24,646 nt of DNA, taken from contig NZ_JALAMS010000057.1 in NCBI RefSeq assembly GCF_026790145.1, positions 1-24,646 of the forward strand. Reading direction: 5' to 3'. Source of the DNA: Bacillus_I endophytica_A. GTDB lineage: Bacteria; Bacillota; Bacilli; Bacillales; Bacillaceae_H. Both the position numbers and the translations under genes were made by a program. The notes beneath the pieces were generated by a model. It searched no databases. It had not been told where the DNA came from and was given only the letters and a program-made list of their open reading frames with translations. This document shows, piece by piece, positions 1-7,256 of this stretch (the stretch's first letter is position 1; every line of letters starts with the position of its first letter).

Positions 1-2
1 AA

Positions 3-227
3 GTAAGGCAAGCAAGATACCTCAACAATATCGTGGAGCAAGATCACCGTTTTATAAAGAAGCGAGTTCGTTCTATGCTGGGATTGAAGTCATTTCGTAC
101 AGCTACTTACATACTGTGTGGCATAGAAGCCATGCATATGATTAAAAAGAAACAGACTCACCAAAGGGTGACGTCTGTCCAAAATCAAAAAGAATTCATC
201 CATCAACTGTTTGGATTAGCTTCATAA
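3..227 (+). CDS. IS6-family transposase, C-terminal fragment (5' end outside window)
   Basis: The reading frame is open from base 3, so the gene enters from outside the window; the GTG at 33 is only an internal codon. The sequence begins VRQARYLNNIVEQDHRFIKKR, which covers the end of the catalytic domain of IS6/IS26/IS240-type DDE transposases: the final catalytic Glu lies in the NNxVEQDHR motif and is followed by the basic RFIKKRVRSMLGLKSF stretch conserved in the family. It cuts and joins DNA to move the element by replicative (cointegrate) transposition. The normal C-terminus and the nearby terminal repeat suggest the copy is complete to the left, but this cannot be seen here. Confidence 0.9.
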   Translation, partial: VRQARYLNNIVEQDHRFIKKRVRSMLGLKSFRTATYILCGIEAMHMIKKKQTHQRVTSVQNQKEFIHQLFGLAS

Positions 228-273
228 GTTAGCAACTTAAAAGAAACTGGTTCTCTATGTTTCTAGGAATAGG

Positions 274-289
274 TTTTTGCACCAGAACC
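274..289 (-). repeat. IS6-family right terminal inverted repeat
   Basis: Read on the minus strand this is GGTTCTGGTGCAAAAA, matching the family-type end. It lies 46 bp after the transposase stop codon, as expected for the right end of the element. Confidence 0.75.
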
Positions 290-315
290 GTCTTTGTTAT
301 TGATATTCCAATAAG

Positions 316-1833
316 TTAACTAAATTTTAATATAGAGACTATGTGCTGATCAGGTCTAACTAGTGCAAATACAAAATCTCTGCCGTCTTTTCTATATTTA
401 GAGGTAGAACCTATATGCAAAAATTCTTCCCAAATAGGATATTCTAAGTCCTGGCACAGATACTCAAAGTACTTTTGCTCCCATTGTGGATGGTATTTAC
501 CAATAGAAATAAACATATGTTTAGTCGTATTTTGTTCTAGTGGATGAATCCCTTCCTCATTTGAAATATACGGCATCCTCTTACCTAAGATCCATTTTCC
601 ATATGATTTTAAATTACTAGCAGATTTTGAAACATATTGATCTACTGCATTGGAAACTGGTAGAATTTGATTTAAAAGAGCATCTTTCTCAATAGCTTTT
701 TTTTTAAATACTGGAATATATCCAAGGGACTTTAATATAATTGATCGTCCAGTAGCTAGGAATCGATTGCTTATTGCCATATTTCTAAAGATTATAGCAT
801 TATTGTCTTGTATTTCGTCAGCTCCCACTTTTTGTTCCCTTGAATAATCTTGGAGAAGTCTAGTAAGATTCTGTTGTTTATTTACTAAAAGAGCCAATCT
901 CCAGCCAAGCCTCCAAGCCCCAAGCACTCCTACCATCATACCTGCTCCTGCAGAGGGCCCCATAGCATGAGCAGAATCTCCAGCTAATACCCATCTTCCT
1001 TTATGATATTTATTACTTTGACCCTCACCTAGCCTAAATGCACTTGCCCATAGTATACGTTTAATCTTTGCATTTGGTAGCTTTTCATGTAAAAGTCCTC
1101 GAACGAATTCGAAACTACTTGCTTTTTCTCGGTCTTCACCTTTATTTATCCTATAAATCATCCTCCAACGTTTGGGTGCAAAATAAAAAAAGCCATAGGG
1201 TCTTTCAGGATCTAAAATAATATTTGAAACATCCTTAGGAAGATCACTATTTAATTCAAAATCTGCAACTCCTGAGTTTAAACCAAAATCCCTCCAATTC
1301 TTTTCTATTTCTAACTTTTCTCTAACTATGGTTTTGCTACCGTCACACCCAACCCCAAAAGGAGCATAAATTTTATAGCTTCCACCTTCGTATTGAACTT
1401 TAACCATTACATTCTCTTTTGTTTGCCCAATATCGCTTACTTCATGTCCTCTTCTAATTTCTACTAATCCAGTCCCCAGAGCTGCTTTTTCAAGGATTGT
1501 CTCCGTTTCATGTTGAGGAAGTTGGAGAGAATAACTATAAGGTGTTTGCAATGTTTTGAAAGGCAAAACAAGGAGTTCACGATGTTGGTTCCTAAATTGA
1601 TGGAAAGTACGAAAAACCCCTTTCTCATGAAAATCTCCATAAATCCCTAACCAATTTAACAATTCTAATCCCCGAGGCATCCACGTTATTGCTCTAGATT
1701 CATCTAATGGAGTGGCTTCTTTTCTTTTTTCAAAAATTAATGAGGAAACATTATAACGAGCTAATATAAGTGATAAAGTCAGTCCTACCGGCCCTCCACC
1801 TACTATAACTACCTTATTTGTAATGTTATTCAT
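316..1833 (-). CDS. FAD-dependent aromatic hydroxylase (PheA/TfdB-type, polyketide tailoring)
   Basis: A 505-residue class A flavoprotein monooxygenase. Visible motifs are the N-terminal FAD-binding GxGxxG (VVIVGGGPVGLTLS, about residues 8-21), the DG motif (GCDGSKTIVRE, 162-172) and the GD motif (LAGDSAHAMGPSAGAG, 283-298). The C-terminal ~90 residues end in a thioredoxin-like fold typical of phenol hydroxylase and polyketide hydroxylases (DFVFALVRPDQHIVSIL near the end). Members use NAD(P)H and O2 to hydroxylate electron-rich aromatic rings. RBS AAAGGAGTGG lies upstream of the ATG. It is the last gene of the tetR-ABC operon, 143 bp after the second permease, and most likely acts on the product of the divergent polyketide operon. 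The ring position attacked cannot be told. Confidence 0.85.
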   Translation of the reverse strand: MNNITNKVVIVGGGPVGLTLSLILARYNVSSLIFEKRKEATPLDESRAITWMPRGLELLNWLGIYGDFHEKGVFRTFHQFRNQHRELLVLPFKTLQTPYSYSLQLPQHETETILEKAALGTGLVEIRRGHEVSDIGQTKENVMVKVQYEGGSYKIYAPFGVGCDGSKTIVREKLEIEKNWRDFGLNSGVADFELNSDLPKDVSNIILDPERPYGFFYFAPKRWRMIYRINKGEDREKASSFEFVRGLLHEKLPNAKIKRILWASAFRLGEGQSNKYHKGRWVLAGDSAHAMGPSAGAGMMVGVLGAWRLGWRLALLVNKQQNLTRLLQDYSREQKVGADEIQDNNAIIFRNMAISNRFLATGRSIILKSLGYIPVFKKKAIEKDALLNQILPVSNAVDQYVSKSASNLKSYGKWILGKRMPYISNEEGIHPLEQNTTKHMFISIGKYHPQWEQKYFEYLCQDLEYPIWEEFLHIGSTSKYRKDGRDFVFALVRPDQHIVSILKFS

Positions 1834-1976
1834 CTCAATTCAATTTCCACTCCTTTTCAAAGTATGAGTTGGATCCAAATGTTATTAAATATTTACTCCA
1901 TAATTATTTTATAATACATTAATAAGGAGAATTTCATCTCATCTGGATCCATTTGAGGTATAGATAAAATCACTAT

Positions 1977-3098
1977 TTAAATCTTACTCTTCGTAAAGGA
2001 TATATATGAAGCTGGTAAAGCTATTAAAAGGATTAAAATCCAAATAATTAATGAGCTTGCATAATTCCCTCCAACAATATGAAATAAGATAATATCCTGA
2101 ATTGATTCATATACATAGGAAGGAGGGATGATAATATTTAAATTTCTGGCCAATTCAGGTAAAGTAGCAACACTGCTGAATCCTCCCGAAACAAAGAAGA
2201 AGGCAAATGACAATATAATTGAAATTGGTAAAGTAATTCTATTTGTCTTTACTAATAATCCTAGAAGAATCCCAACAGCTGAGCTTGAAATAACTACTAT
2301 TAAAATAAGAACGATAAGTTCAGCTATGTGGTTTTCTATGTGCAAGTTAAATATAAAAATATTAATTAACAATAAAATGAAGAATATTGTTAGAGAGAGT
2401 AAACTAGATGAAAGTAACTTTGATATGATGAAATTCCACTTTGAAGTAGGCGATAAAAGTACCTCTTTTATAGTTGTTTCTTCCCATTCCTGAACTACAA
2501 TAGATGATCCGAATACAACTCCACCAAACATAAGGGAGAATATAAGAACGCCTAAAGCTATATATGTTTTTCGAGGTGTATCATCTGAAAAAGTTGTCTG
2601 AAATTCTGGCGATACTAAATCATTCCTAATACTCTTTTCTGCATATTTATCCTGAAAATTTCTTAGAACATGCTCAAGCCTTAATCTTGTATTTTTCGAC
2701 ATATCAGTATTTACATTATACTGATATGTGTTTATAGTCGGGGAATTACCCTTGGCAAACTTTTTATCAAAATCCTCTGGAATATTAATTGCCATAGTAA
2801 GTCTACCTTTATGGGCTAATTCATTAGCCTTCTCTTTATCCATTGTAATTATAGAAAAGTAAGGTGAGATATTGGATTTTGCAGATTTTATTTCTTCTAC
2901 TAACTCTTGGGAATACGGTCCTTCTGACTCAACAACTAAACCAATTGGCCATTTATCTCCATCTCCACTAAATAATATTACAGAAATAAATAATAAAATT
3001 AGGGGAGCCATACAAGCCGCAGTAAAAGTTACAGGATCACGTCTAGTGACCTTTAAATCCTTCTTTATTAGCCCTAATATCACATTTAGTTTAATCAA
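1977..3098 (-). CDS. ABC-2 type exporter permease (second of pair)
   Basis: An integral membrane permease of the ABC-2 family (about 373 residues). One membrane helix lies near residues 28-48 after a basic cytoplasmic start (KKDLKVTRRDP), then a long extracytoplasmic region to about residue 175, then five hydrophobic helices. The motif EWEETTIKEVLLSP between helices is shared with its neighbour (EWEEDTVKELLLSP), so the two permeases are paralogues likely to form a heterodimer. I chose the TTG at 3098 because AAAGGAG stands 8 bases before it; the upstream GTG at 3107 overlaps the ribosome binding site. The organisation of one ATPase and two such permeases resembles LnrLMN (YfiLMN), the linearmycin resistance exporter of Bacillus subtilis. 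The inferred role is export of, or immunity to, the polyketide made next door. Confidence 0.85.
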   Translation of the reverse strand: MIKLNVILGLIKKDLKVTRRDPVTFTAACMAPLILLFISVILFSGDGDKWPIGLVVESEGPYSQELVEEIKSAKSNISPYFSIITMDKEKANELAHKGRLTMAINIPEDFDKKFAKGNSPTINTYQYNVNTDMSKNTRLRLEHVLRNFQDKYAEKSIRNDLVSPEFQTTFSDDTPRKTYIALGVLIFSLMFGGVVFGSSIVVQEWEETTIKEVLLSPTSKWNFIISKLLSSSLLSLTIFFILLLINIFIFNLHIENHIAELIVLILIVVISSSAVGILLGLLVKTNRITLPISIILSFAFFFVSGGFSSVATLPELARNLNIIIPPSYVYESIQDIILFHIVGGNYASSLIIWILILLIALPASYISFTKSKI

Positions 3099-3111
3099 TT
3101 TTGTCACTCCT

Positions 3112-4242
3112 TTAATAAACTTTAGGTCTAGGTGCTTGTTTAAGTCCTTTGCTGAGATATAAGGAAGCTAAAAATATTATTACTAAACTTGATCCGAATA
3201 CAATTAATAGATACATAAAGAAGTTATCTAAAAACTCAGTGTTCATAATTAAGTGGCCGGCCTTAAATGCATAATAAGGTGGCAAAACTTTAGAGAAGTA
3301 GTATATATATTGAGAAATTCCTCCCCAAGCTAAACCATCTAAAGGACTAAATCCTCCTCCTATAATTAAGGACACTACTGCAATAATTATATTAATTTGA
3401 ATTGTAGGCAAAATTCTTTTAGTAAGGGAACCAATTAAGACCCCTATACCTACCCCTAAAAGAGCTGTTATTAATACTAACAAAGATATTAGTAATAAAC
3501 TTCCGGTAGGTTTAAATCCTTGAACTAAGTAAATTAGTAGATAGATAATACCTCCACTGATAAATGTAGGTATTAAACCAGAAAGCATCTTACCTATTAC
3601 AAGATAGGTTTTAGATACAGGGGATAGGAGTAATTCCTTAACAGTATCTTCTTCCCATTCCCTTGCGATTAAGACCCCTGTATTAACCATTCCTCCATAG
3701 AGAAAAGCGAACACTAGGAGACTAGATGCCATATACGTTAACATAGGTATATCTTTTGGAACCCAAGATTGCTCTTTTATTGATATTTGTTTATCAGTAT
3801 TGAACTTATTGTGATTATAATAATTTATAAGCTCATCTAATCTTAATTGATAGTTTTTAGTATAATCACTATTCACGTTATGAGTTTTCATAGTAACCTT
3901 AGAATTTTCGTCGAAGCTTTCCGGTATAATTACGACAGACATTACTTCCCTGTTATTAAACATATTCATAGACTTTTTAGTGTCTGTAGACACTATCTCC
4001 CAATAAGGTGCTTCCAAGTCTCTCTTATCATCAAGTTTCTCACTAAATAATGAAGTGAACTCTTTAGAATTTGCATTATTAGCATTGTCTACAAGCGCTA
4101 TAGGAACCGTTGCACTTCCCGAAGTAATAATACTAAAGAAAATGTAAAACATTATAGGGAGAATAATGGATATCCCTATATAAAAGGGTTCACGTAACAT
4201 CAGTCTGGTATCCTTTTTTATTATCGACCATATTACTCTCAT
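3112..4242 (-). CDS. ABC-2 type exporter permease (first of pair)
   Basis: A 376-residue ABC-2 permease with the same plan as the next gene: an N-terminal basic segment (KKDTRLMLREP), helix 1 at about 20-43, a large outside domain to about 170, then five helices with the coupling motif EWEEDTVKELLLSPVSK near residues 195-211. The ATG overlaps the last base of the ATPase stop codon (TAATG), and the following permease begins about 13 bp after its stop, so the three genes are translationally coupled. Together with the ATPase it should form a drug/metabolite exporter in the cytoplasmic membrane. The substrate is inferred from the neighbouring biosynthetic operon only. Confidence 0.85.
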   Translation of the reverse strand: MRVIWSIIKKDTRLMLREPFYIGISIILPIMFYIFFSIITSGSATVPIALVDNANNANSKEFTSLFSEKLDDKRDLEAPYWEIVSTDTKKSMNMFNNREVMSVVIIPESFDENSKVTMKTHNVNSDYTKNYQLRLDELINYYNHNKFNTDKQISIKEQSWVPKDIPMLTYMASSLLVFAFLYGGMVNTGVLIAREWEEDTVKELLLSPVSKTYLVIGKMLSGLIPTFISGGIIYLLIYLVQGFKPTGSLLLISLLVLITALLGVGIGVLIGSLTKRILPTIQINIIIAVVSLIIGGGFSPLDGLAWGGISQYIYYFSKVLPPYYAFKAGHLIMNTEFLDNFFMYLLIVFGSSLVIIFLASLYLSKGLKQAPRPKVY

Positions 4243-5186
4243 TAGTCTCTCAACTTCCTTCCAGTGAAATGTAAAAAGACATCATTTAAGCTTGGTTCTC
4301 TCATTGATATTTTTAAAATCCTTAAGTTATTTTCACTTACAATCGAAATAATATCAGGAATAATATCTTCCTTCTCTTCATTTAGAAGTGTCAGAAGATA
4401 TTTGGGATTTTTGTCTTCAACCTTCTTAACTGATTTAAAACATTTAAAAGGTTCAGCTAGTGACTTCTGATGAGGAGATACTTCTAATTCAATAATTCCT
4501 TCCCCAACTTTTTCTTTTAAATTAGATGGAGTACCCATCTCAATTAATTTTCCTCGATCTATAATGGCAAGACGGTCACAAAGATATTCTGCTTCCTCCA
4601 TAACATTAGTTGTTAGAAGTATTGTTTTTCCTTGCATCCTTAATTCTAATATTTGGTTCCAAATAGCGTTTCTGGCCTGCACATCTACTCCCAATGTAGG
4701 TTCATCCATAATAATAATATTAGGATTCGTAAGCATTGCTCTAGCAAGTAGAAGCCTTCTCTTCATCCCACCGGAGTAATTTCCTGCTCTGTCATTACGA
4801 CGGTCGTAAAGCTGTACAATGTCTAATACTTCTTTAATCCTCTGTTCTTTAACTTTCTTAGAAACATTATAATAATCAGCATGAAATGCTAAGTTTTCAT
4901 ATCCTGTCAATTTCATATAAATAGCTGTTTCTTGAGGGACCATACCTAGAAGTTCTCTTGCTTTATTTGTATTTGCTACGCTATCAATTCCATAAATATA
5001 TGAGTTACCTTGAGTCGGTTGAGATAGTCCAGTTATACTATTAATTAATGTAGTTTTCCCCGAACCGTTGGGGCCTAACAACCCAAATATCTCACCTCCC
5101 TGTATCTCTAAGTTGATATTATCAAGCGCCTTAAAGTTCCCAAAATTTTTCGTAATTCCTATACATTTAATAGCCTTTTCGGACAT
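4242..5186 (-). CDS. ABC transporter ATP-binding protein (DrrA/LnrL-like)
   Basis: The energising subunit of the exporter. Counted from the chosen start it is 314 residues long with Walker A GPNGSGKTT (38-46), Q-loop VPQE (83-86), signature YSGGMKRR (137-144), Walker B IIIMDEP (157-163) and a C-terminal extension typical of DrrA-type drug exporters. ATG at 5186 is chosen because GAAGGGAG lies at good distance before it; the upstream in-frame ATG at 5213 falls inside the palindromic operator and has no ribosome binding site. The gene follows tetR after about 60 bp containing an operator copy, so it is likely controlled by that repressor both through the tetR promoter and locally. Confidence 0.9.
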   Translation of the reverse strand: MSEKAIKCIGITKNFGNFKALDNINLEIQGGEIFGLLGPNGSGKTTLINSITGLSQPTQGNSYIYGIDSVANTNKARELLGMVPQETAIYMKLTGYENLAFHADYYNVSKKVKEQRIKEVLDIVQLYDRRNDRAGNYSGGMKRRLLLARAMLTNPNIIIMDEPTLGVDVQARNAIWNQILELRMQGKTILLTTNVMEEAEYLCDRLAIIDRGKLIEMGTPSNLKEKVGEGIIELEVSPHQKSLAEPFKCFKSVKKVEDKNPKYLLTLLNEEKEDIIPDIISIVSENNLRILKISMREPSLNDVFLHFTGRKLRD

Positions 5187-5214
5187 AAGTATACTCCCTT
5201 CTTGTACAAACATT

Positions 5215-5234
5215 AATTAATTGTTCAATTAATT
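5215..5234. promoter_or_regulatory. Palindromic operator, copy 1 (between tetR and ABC genes)
   Basis: The 20-mer AATTAATTGTTCAATTAATT has two perfect 9-bp inverted arms (AATTAATTG / CAATTAATT) around a central TT. An identical 20-mer lies upstream of tetR at 5849-5868. Two identical palindromes flanking a tetR gene are the expected arrangement for the binding site of that repressor; binding is inferred. Confidence 0.7.
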
Positions 5235-5248
5235 TTATTTTAAAAAAA

Positions 5249-5824
5249 TTAGTTTAGAACCTTACTAAGCTGTTGGATAGTATTTTGTATATATCTTTCT
5301 TCATCAATAACTGGGTTATCACCCTCCATATAAAGTAAATGATGCATAAATGATGCAGTAAGTGTATTTCTAACTGCTACCTCTACATAGTGAAAATCAA
5401 GTTTGTATTTGTTTGCAATAAAATAACTCAGTCCTTCAGTTGCTTCTCGAATAAGGTTTATCAAACGTTTTCTAATTTTAGGATTTCTTTGAGCTTCTCC
5501 TAGAAACATTGAAATGAAATATGGTTTCTCTTTTAAAAAGTGAAAAACAGCCGTTAAAATATCTTGTAATAGTTCATCAATAGTTAGATCTTCAGTAGAA
5601 AACTTTATAATATTATAAAGTTTATGATTTAGGGTATGTTCCTCTATAATCCCCCAAAGTAAATCCTCTTTATTATCAAAGTAATGATAGATTAAACCAC
5701 TTGTAACACCAGCTTCCTGAGCTATATCCTTTATAGTACTACCAGAGAATCCTTTCCTCGAAAACACTCGTAAACCCGCCTCTATAAGTAAATCTCTTTT
5801 CTCTGTATATTTAGTTTTAGTCAC
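5249..5824 (-). CDS. TetR/AcrR-family repressor of the exporter operon
   Basis: A 191-residue TetR-family regulator. The DNA-binding helix-turn-helix is at residues about 15-55 (RKGFSGSTIKDIAQEAGVTS, then GLIYHYFDNKEDLLWGII), and the rest is a helical ligand-binding and dimerisation domain. It starts at GTG with AGGGGG 7 bases upstream. A strong sigma-A type promoter on the minus strand (TTGACT-17-TATAAT) lies just upstream and its -10 box touches the 5849-5868 palindrome, so autorepression is likely. By analogy to similar loci the ligand would be the cluster product or an intermediate, releasing the exporter genes when product accumulates; this is inference. Confidence 0.88.
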   Translation of the reverse strand: MTKTKYTEKRDLLIEAGLRVFSRKGFSGSTIKDIAQEAGVTSGLIYHYFDNKEDLLWGIIEEHTLNHKLYNIIKFSTEDLTIDELLQDILTAVFHFLKEKPYFISMFLGEAQRNPKIRKRLINLIREATEGLSYFIANKYKLDFHYVEVAVRNTLTASFMHHLLYMEGDNPVIDEERYIQNTIQQLSKVLN

Positions 5825-5848
5825 TATATAACCCCCTATTAATCATTT

Positions 5849-5868
5849 AATTAATTGTTCAATTAATT
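5849..5868. promoter_or_regulatory. Palindromic operator, copy 2 (tetR promoter)
   Basis: Identical to the 20-mer at 5215-5234: 9-bp arms AATTAATTG and CAATTAATT separated by TT. It overlaps the downstream edge of the tetR -10 box (5866-5871 read on the minus strand), so occupancy would block transcription of the tetR-ABC-hydroxylase operon. Confidence 0.75.
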
Positions 5869-5894
5869 ATAAAAAAATATAGAATATAAGTCAA
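5866..5894 (-). promoter_or_regulatory. Sigma-A type promoter of tetR-ABC-hydroxylase operon
   Basis: On the minus strand TTGACT (5894-5889), a 17-bp spacer and TATAAT (5871-5866) form a near-consensus vegetative promoter. The start site would fall within the operator, about 35 bp before the tetR GTG. Confidence 0.75.
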
Positions 5895-6061
5895 TTTTTT
5901 CTACCTTTATATTAACCGCTTACATTGGAACTAAAAACTTATATTTAGAATTAGTCAAATAGATCTACGCACTATTAAGCAACATAGATATAAACGATTT
6001 AAATGGTTCATTATAACTATGTATACATATTATTCAAAAAATGTTGTGATATGTATAATTT

Positions 6062-6090
6062 TTGTTTATTATGATTTACGTAGGTATAAT
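6062..6090 (+). promoter_or_regulatory. Candidate sigma-A type promoter of the polyketide operon
   Basis: TTGTTT (6062-6067), a 17-bp spacer and TATAAT (6085-6090) precede the sigma-like gene at 6184. It is the best plus-strand promoter I see in the 360-bp divergent intergenic region. The region also contains much AT-rich sequence, so the score is moderate. Confidence 0.5.
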
Positions 6091-6103
6091 TAATCAATTA
6101 ATT
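6084..6103. promoter_or_regulatory. Imperfect operator copy overlapping polyketide operon promoter
   Basis: CAATTAATT at 6095-6103 is identical to the right half of the TetR operator, while the expected left half matches only 5 of 9 positions. It overlaps the -10 box of the candidate promoter. A further left half-site AATTAATTG followed by TT is at 6158-6168, just before the first ribosome binding site of the operon. In such AT-rich DNA chance matches are possible. Confidence 0.35.
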
Positions 6104-6183
6104 AATGGAATTTTCTTTTAATTTTTTTCGTTTTATTAGTTATAGAAACATATCCCGAATTAATTGTTGAAAGGTGAGTATTG

Positions 6184-6369
6184 ATGGAACATTTGATATT
6201 AGAGGCTCTAAATGGTCAAGAGGATAGTAAACGAGAATTGATAGAAAGATTTCATCCCCTAATTATTAAATATGCAAGAACACTAACCTATATGGAACTA
6301 GAAGATGCCATTCAAGAATTAAGTATAGTTTTCTTAAAAGCAATAGATAAATTTGAAGTTAGACAATAG
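6184..6369 (+). CDS. Sigma-70-like protein, region 2 part (split sigma factor)
   Basis: A 61-residue protein (MEHLILEALNGQ...) with the sequence of the N-terminal half of small sigma-70 factors: KRELIERFHPLIIKYAR followed by an acidic MELEDAIQEL segment, as in the core-binding region 2. ATG at 6184 is preferred over TTG at 6181 because AAAGGTGAG stands at the better distance. The ORF ends at TAG 6367-6369; translation past that stop in the same frame gives EGIDIYVKYLY, which also looks like sigma region 2, until TGA at 6403-6405. It thus appears to be one half of an ancestral single gene whose other half is the next ORF. It may be a pseudogene or a functional two-subunit sigma factor like RsoA/SigO of Bacillus subtilis. 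Confidence 0.6.
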   Translation: MEHLILEALNGQEDSKRELIERFHPLIIKYARTLTYMELEDAIQELSIVFLKAIDKFEVRQ

Positions 6370-6385
6370 GAAGGGATAGATATCT

Positions 6386-6808
6386 ATGTTAAATACTTGT
6401 ACTGAGAGACAATTCACAAAATATATCATTATGAACCTAACAGGAAAACGATCACGCCTACAAAAATATTACAAATCTAAGGATTATTATGAACAAAACA
6501 CTTTAAACAAGTGTAAAAGTAGGGACGATAACGAGGACCTTGTTTATAGTATTGCTGAAACAAGGCATACTAACTTGGAAGAGTATGTTGTTCTTAAAAC
6601 CACTATAGAACAGATTATGAGGCAACTAAAACCTTTAGAATATCAAATCATTAAAAAGATTTATTGGGAAGATAAAAAAATCCAAGAAATTGCACAAGAA
6701 ATGGATATGGCTAGAAGTAGTATATTTCGGATTAAAAACCAAGCATTTAATAAAATTAGAAATTTTTTAGAAGATTGTGAGACCTTTAACTTAAAAAGTG
6801 TCTTTTAG
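6386..6808 (+). CDS. Sigma-70-like protein, region 4 part (split sigma factor)
   Basis: A 140-residue protein. Residues 1-40 (ERQFTKYIIMNLTGKRSRLQ) look like the end of region 2 and the linker; residues about 70-130 (LKPLEYQIIKKIYWEDKKIQ, then EIAQEMDMARSSIFRIKNQA) are a sigma region 4 helix-turn-helix that would bind the -35 box. It has its own ribosome binding site AGGAAGGG and ATG at 6386, in a different frame from the preceding ORF, with an in-frame stop upstream. It begins 16 bases after the first half and ends 32 bases before the cupin gene. If functional, it would direct RNA polymerase to its own operon or to partner promoters, as for small regulators that control secondary metabolites or toxins. 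Confidence 0.7.
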   Translation: MLNTCTERQFTKYIIMNLTGKRSRLQKYYKSKDYYEQNTLNKCKSRDDNEDLVYSIAETRHTNLEEYVVLKTTIEQIMRQLKPLEYQIIKKIYWEDKKIQEIAQEMDMARSSIFRIKNQAFNKIRNFLEDCETFNLKSVF

Positions 6809-6840
6809 TTATATGTAAATAAAACTTAGGAGGATGAAAA

Positions 6841-7245
6841 ATGATTAAAAGAAGTATTAAAGATATTCAATCTGATATTGTACGTGAACCAGGAGCTAAA
6901 CAAACAACCTTAAAACGTTTAATTGATACGCCAGACGGAGCAGACCGATTTGTTATGACGTTATTTCATATCGAACCCCAAGGCTCTACTCCTCCTCATT
7001 ACCATGATTGGGAACATGAGATTGTTGTATTAGAAGGCTCTTGTCAATTGCAATTACCTAAAGAAGAGAAGAATGTAACAATTGAAAAGGGAGATGTCGT
7101 TTTCATTCCTAGAAATGAACCTCATGGATTTACTACAAGTGAAGGAGAAGAATGTAAGTTTATTGTAGTAGCCCCAACTGAGCGACCACCTATTCATAAC
7201 TATTTCTTAAGTGAAAAACCTTATGAATACACATCTAATAAATAG
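6841..7245 (+). CDS. Cupin protein, polyketide cyclase/oxygenase accessory (TcmJ/WhiE-II-like context)
   Basis: A 134-residue single-domain cupin. Motif 1 is PPHYHDWEHEIVVLEG with metal ligands His53, His55 and Glu60; motif 2 is GDVVFIPRNEPHGF with His95. It is thus equipped to bind a divalent metal in a small beta barrel. Cupins of this size accompany type II polyketide synthases (for example TcmJ and WhiE ORFII) where they help ring closure or oxidation of the poly-beta-ketone; the exact reaction is not fixed by sequence. RBS GGAGG is 7 bases before the ATG. It is the first enzyme gene of the operon, directly after the sigma-like genes. Confidence 0.8.
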   Translation: MIKRSIKDIQSDIVREPGAKQTTLKRLIDTPDGADRFVMTLFHIEPQGSTPPHYHDWEHEIVVLEGSCQLQLPKEEKNVTIEKGDVVFIPRNEPHGFTTSEGEECKFIVVAPTERPPIHNYFLSEKPYEYTSNK

Positions 7246-7256
7246 GAGGCAGATTG

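Larger units (their letters stand above)
1..289 (+). mobile_element. IS6-family insertion sequence, right end (left part outside window)
   Basis: The segment carries the C-terminal part of an IS6-family DDE transposase followed by a terminal sequence ending TTTTTGCACCAGAACC at 274-289. Its reverse complement, GGTTCTGGTGCAAAAA, is the form of terminal inverted repeat known for IS6/IS240-like elements. The element is open at the left window edge, so neither its left repeat nor the target duplication can be checked; the 8 bases after 289 (GTCTTTGT) would be the right copy of a duplication. It ends 26 bp beyond the stop codon of the convergent hydroxylase gene. Confidence 0.85.

Noticed and set aside
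1834..1976. Separate promoter for the hydroxylase between the two GGATCC-containing segments
   Set aside because: TATTAT/TATAAA-like boxes exist on the minus strand but no convincing -35 at the right distance; read-through from the ABC genes is as likely.
2128..2493. Plus-strand reading frame of 121 codons
   Set aside because: It mirrors the second ABC permease gene; composition is that of an antisense membrane protein and nothing supports translation.
5880..6160. AT-rich divergent intergenic region as possible replication origin
   Set aside because: No iterated direct repeats or DnaA boxes seen; the palindromes are better explained as repressor sites next to promoters.
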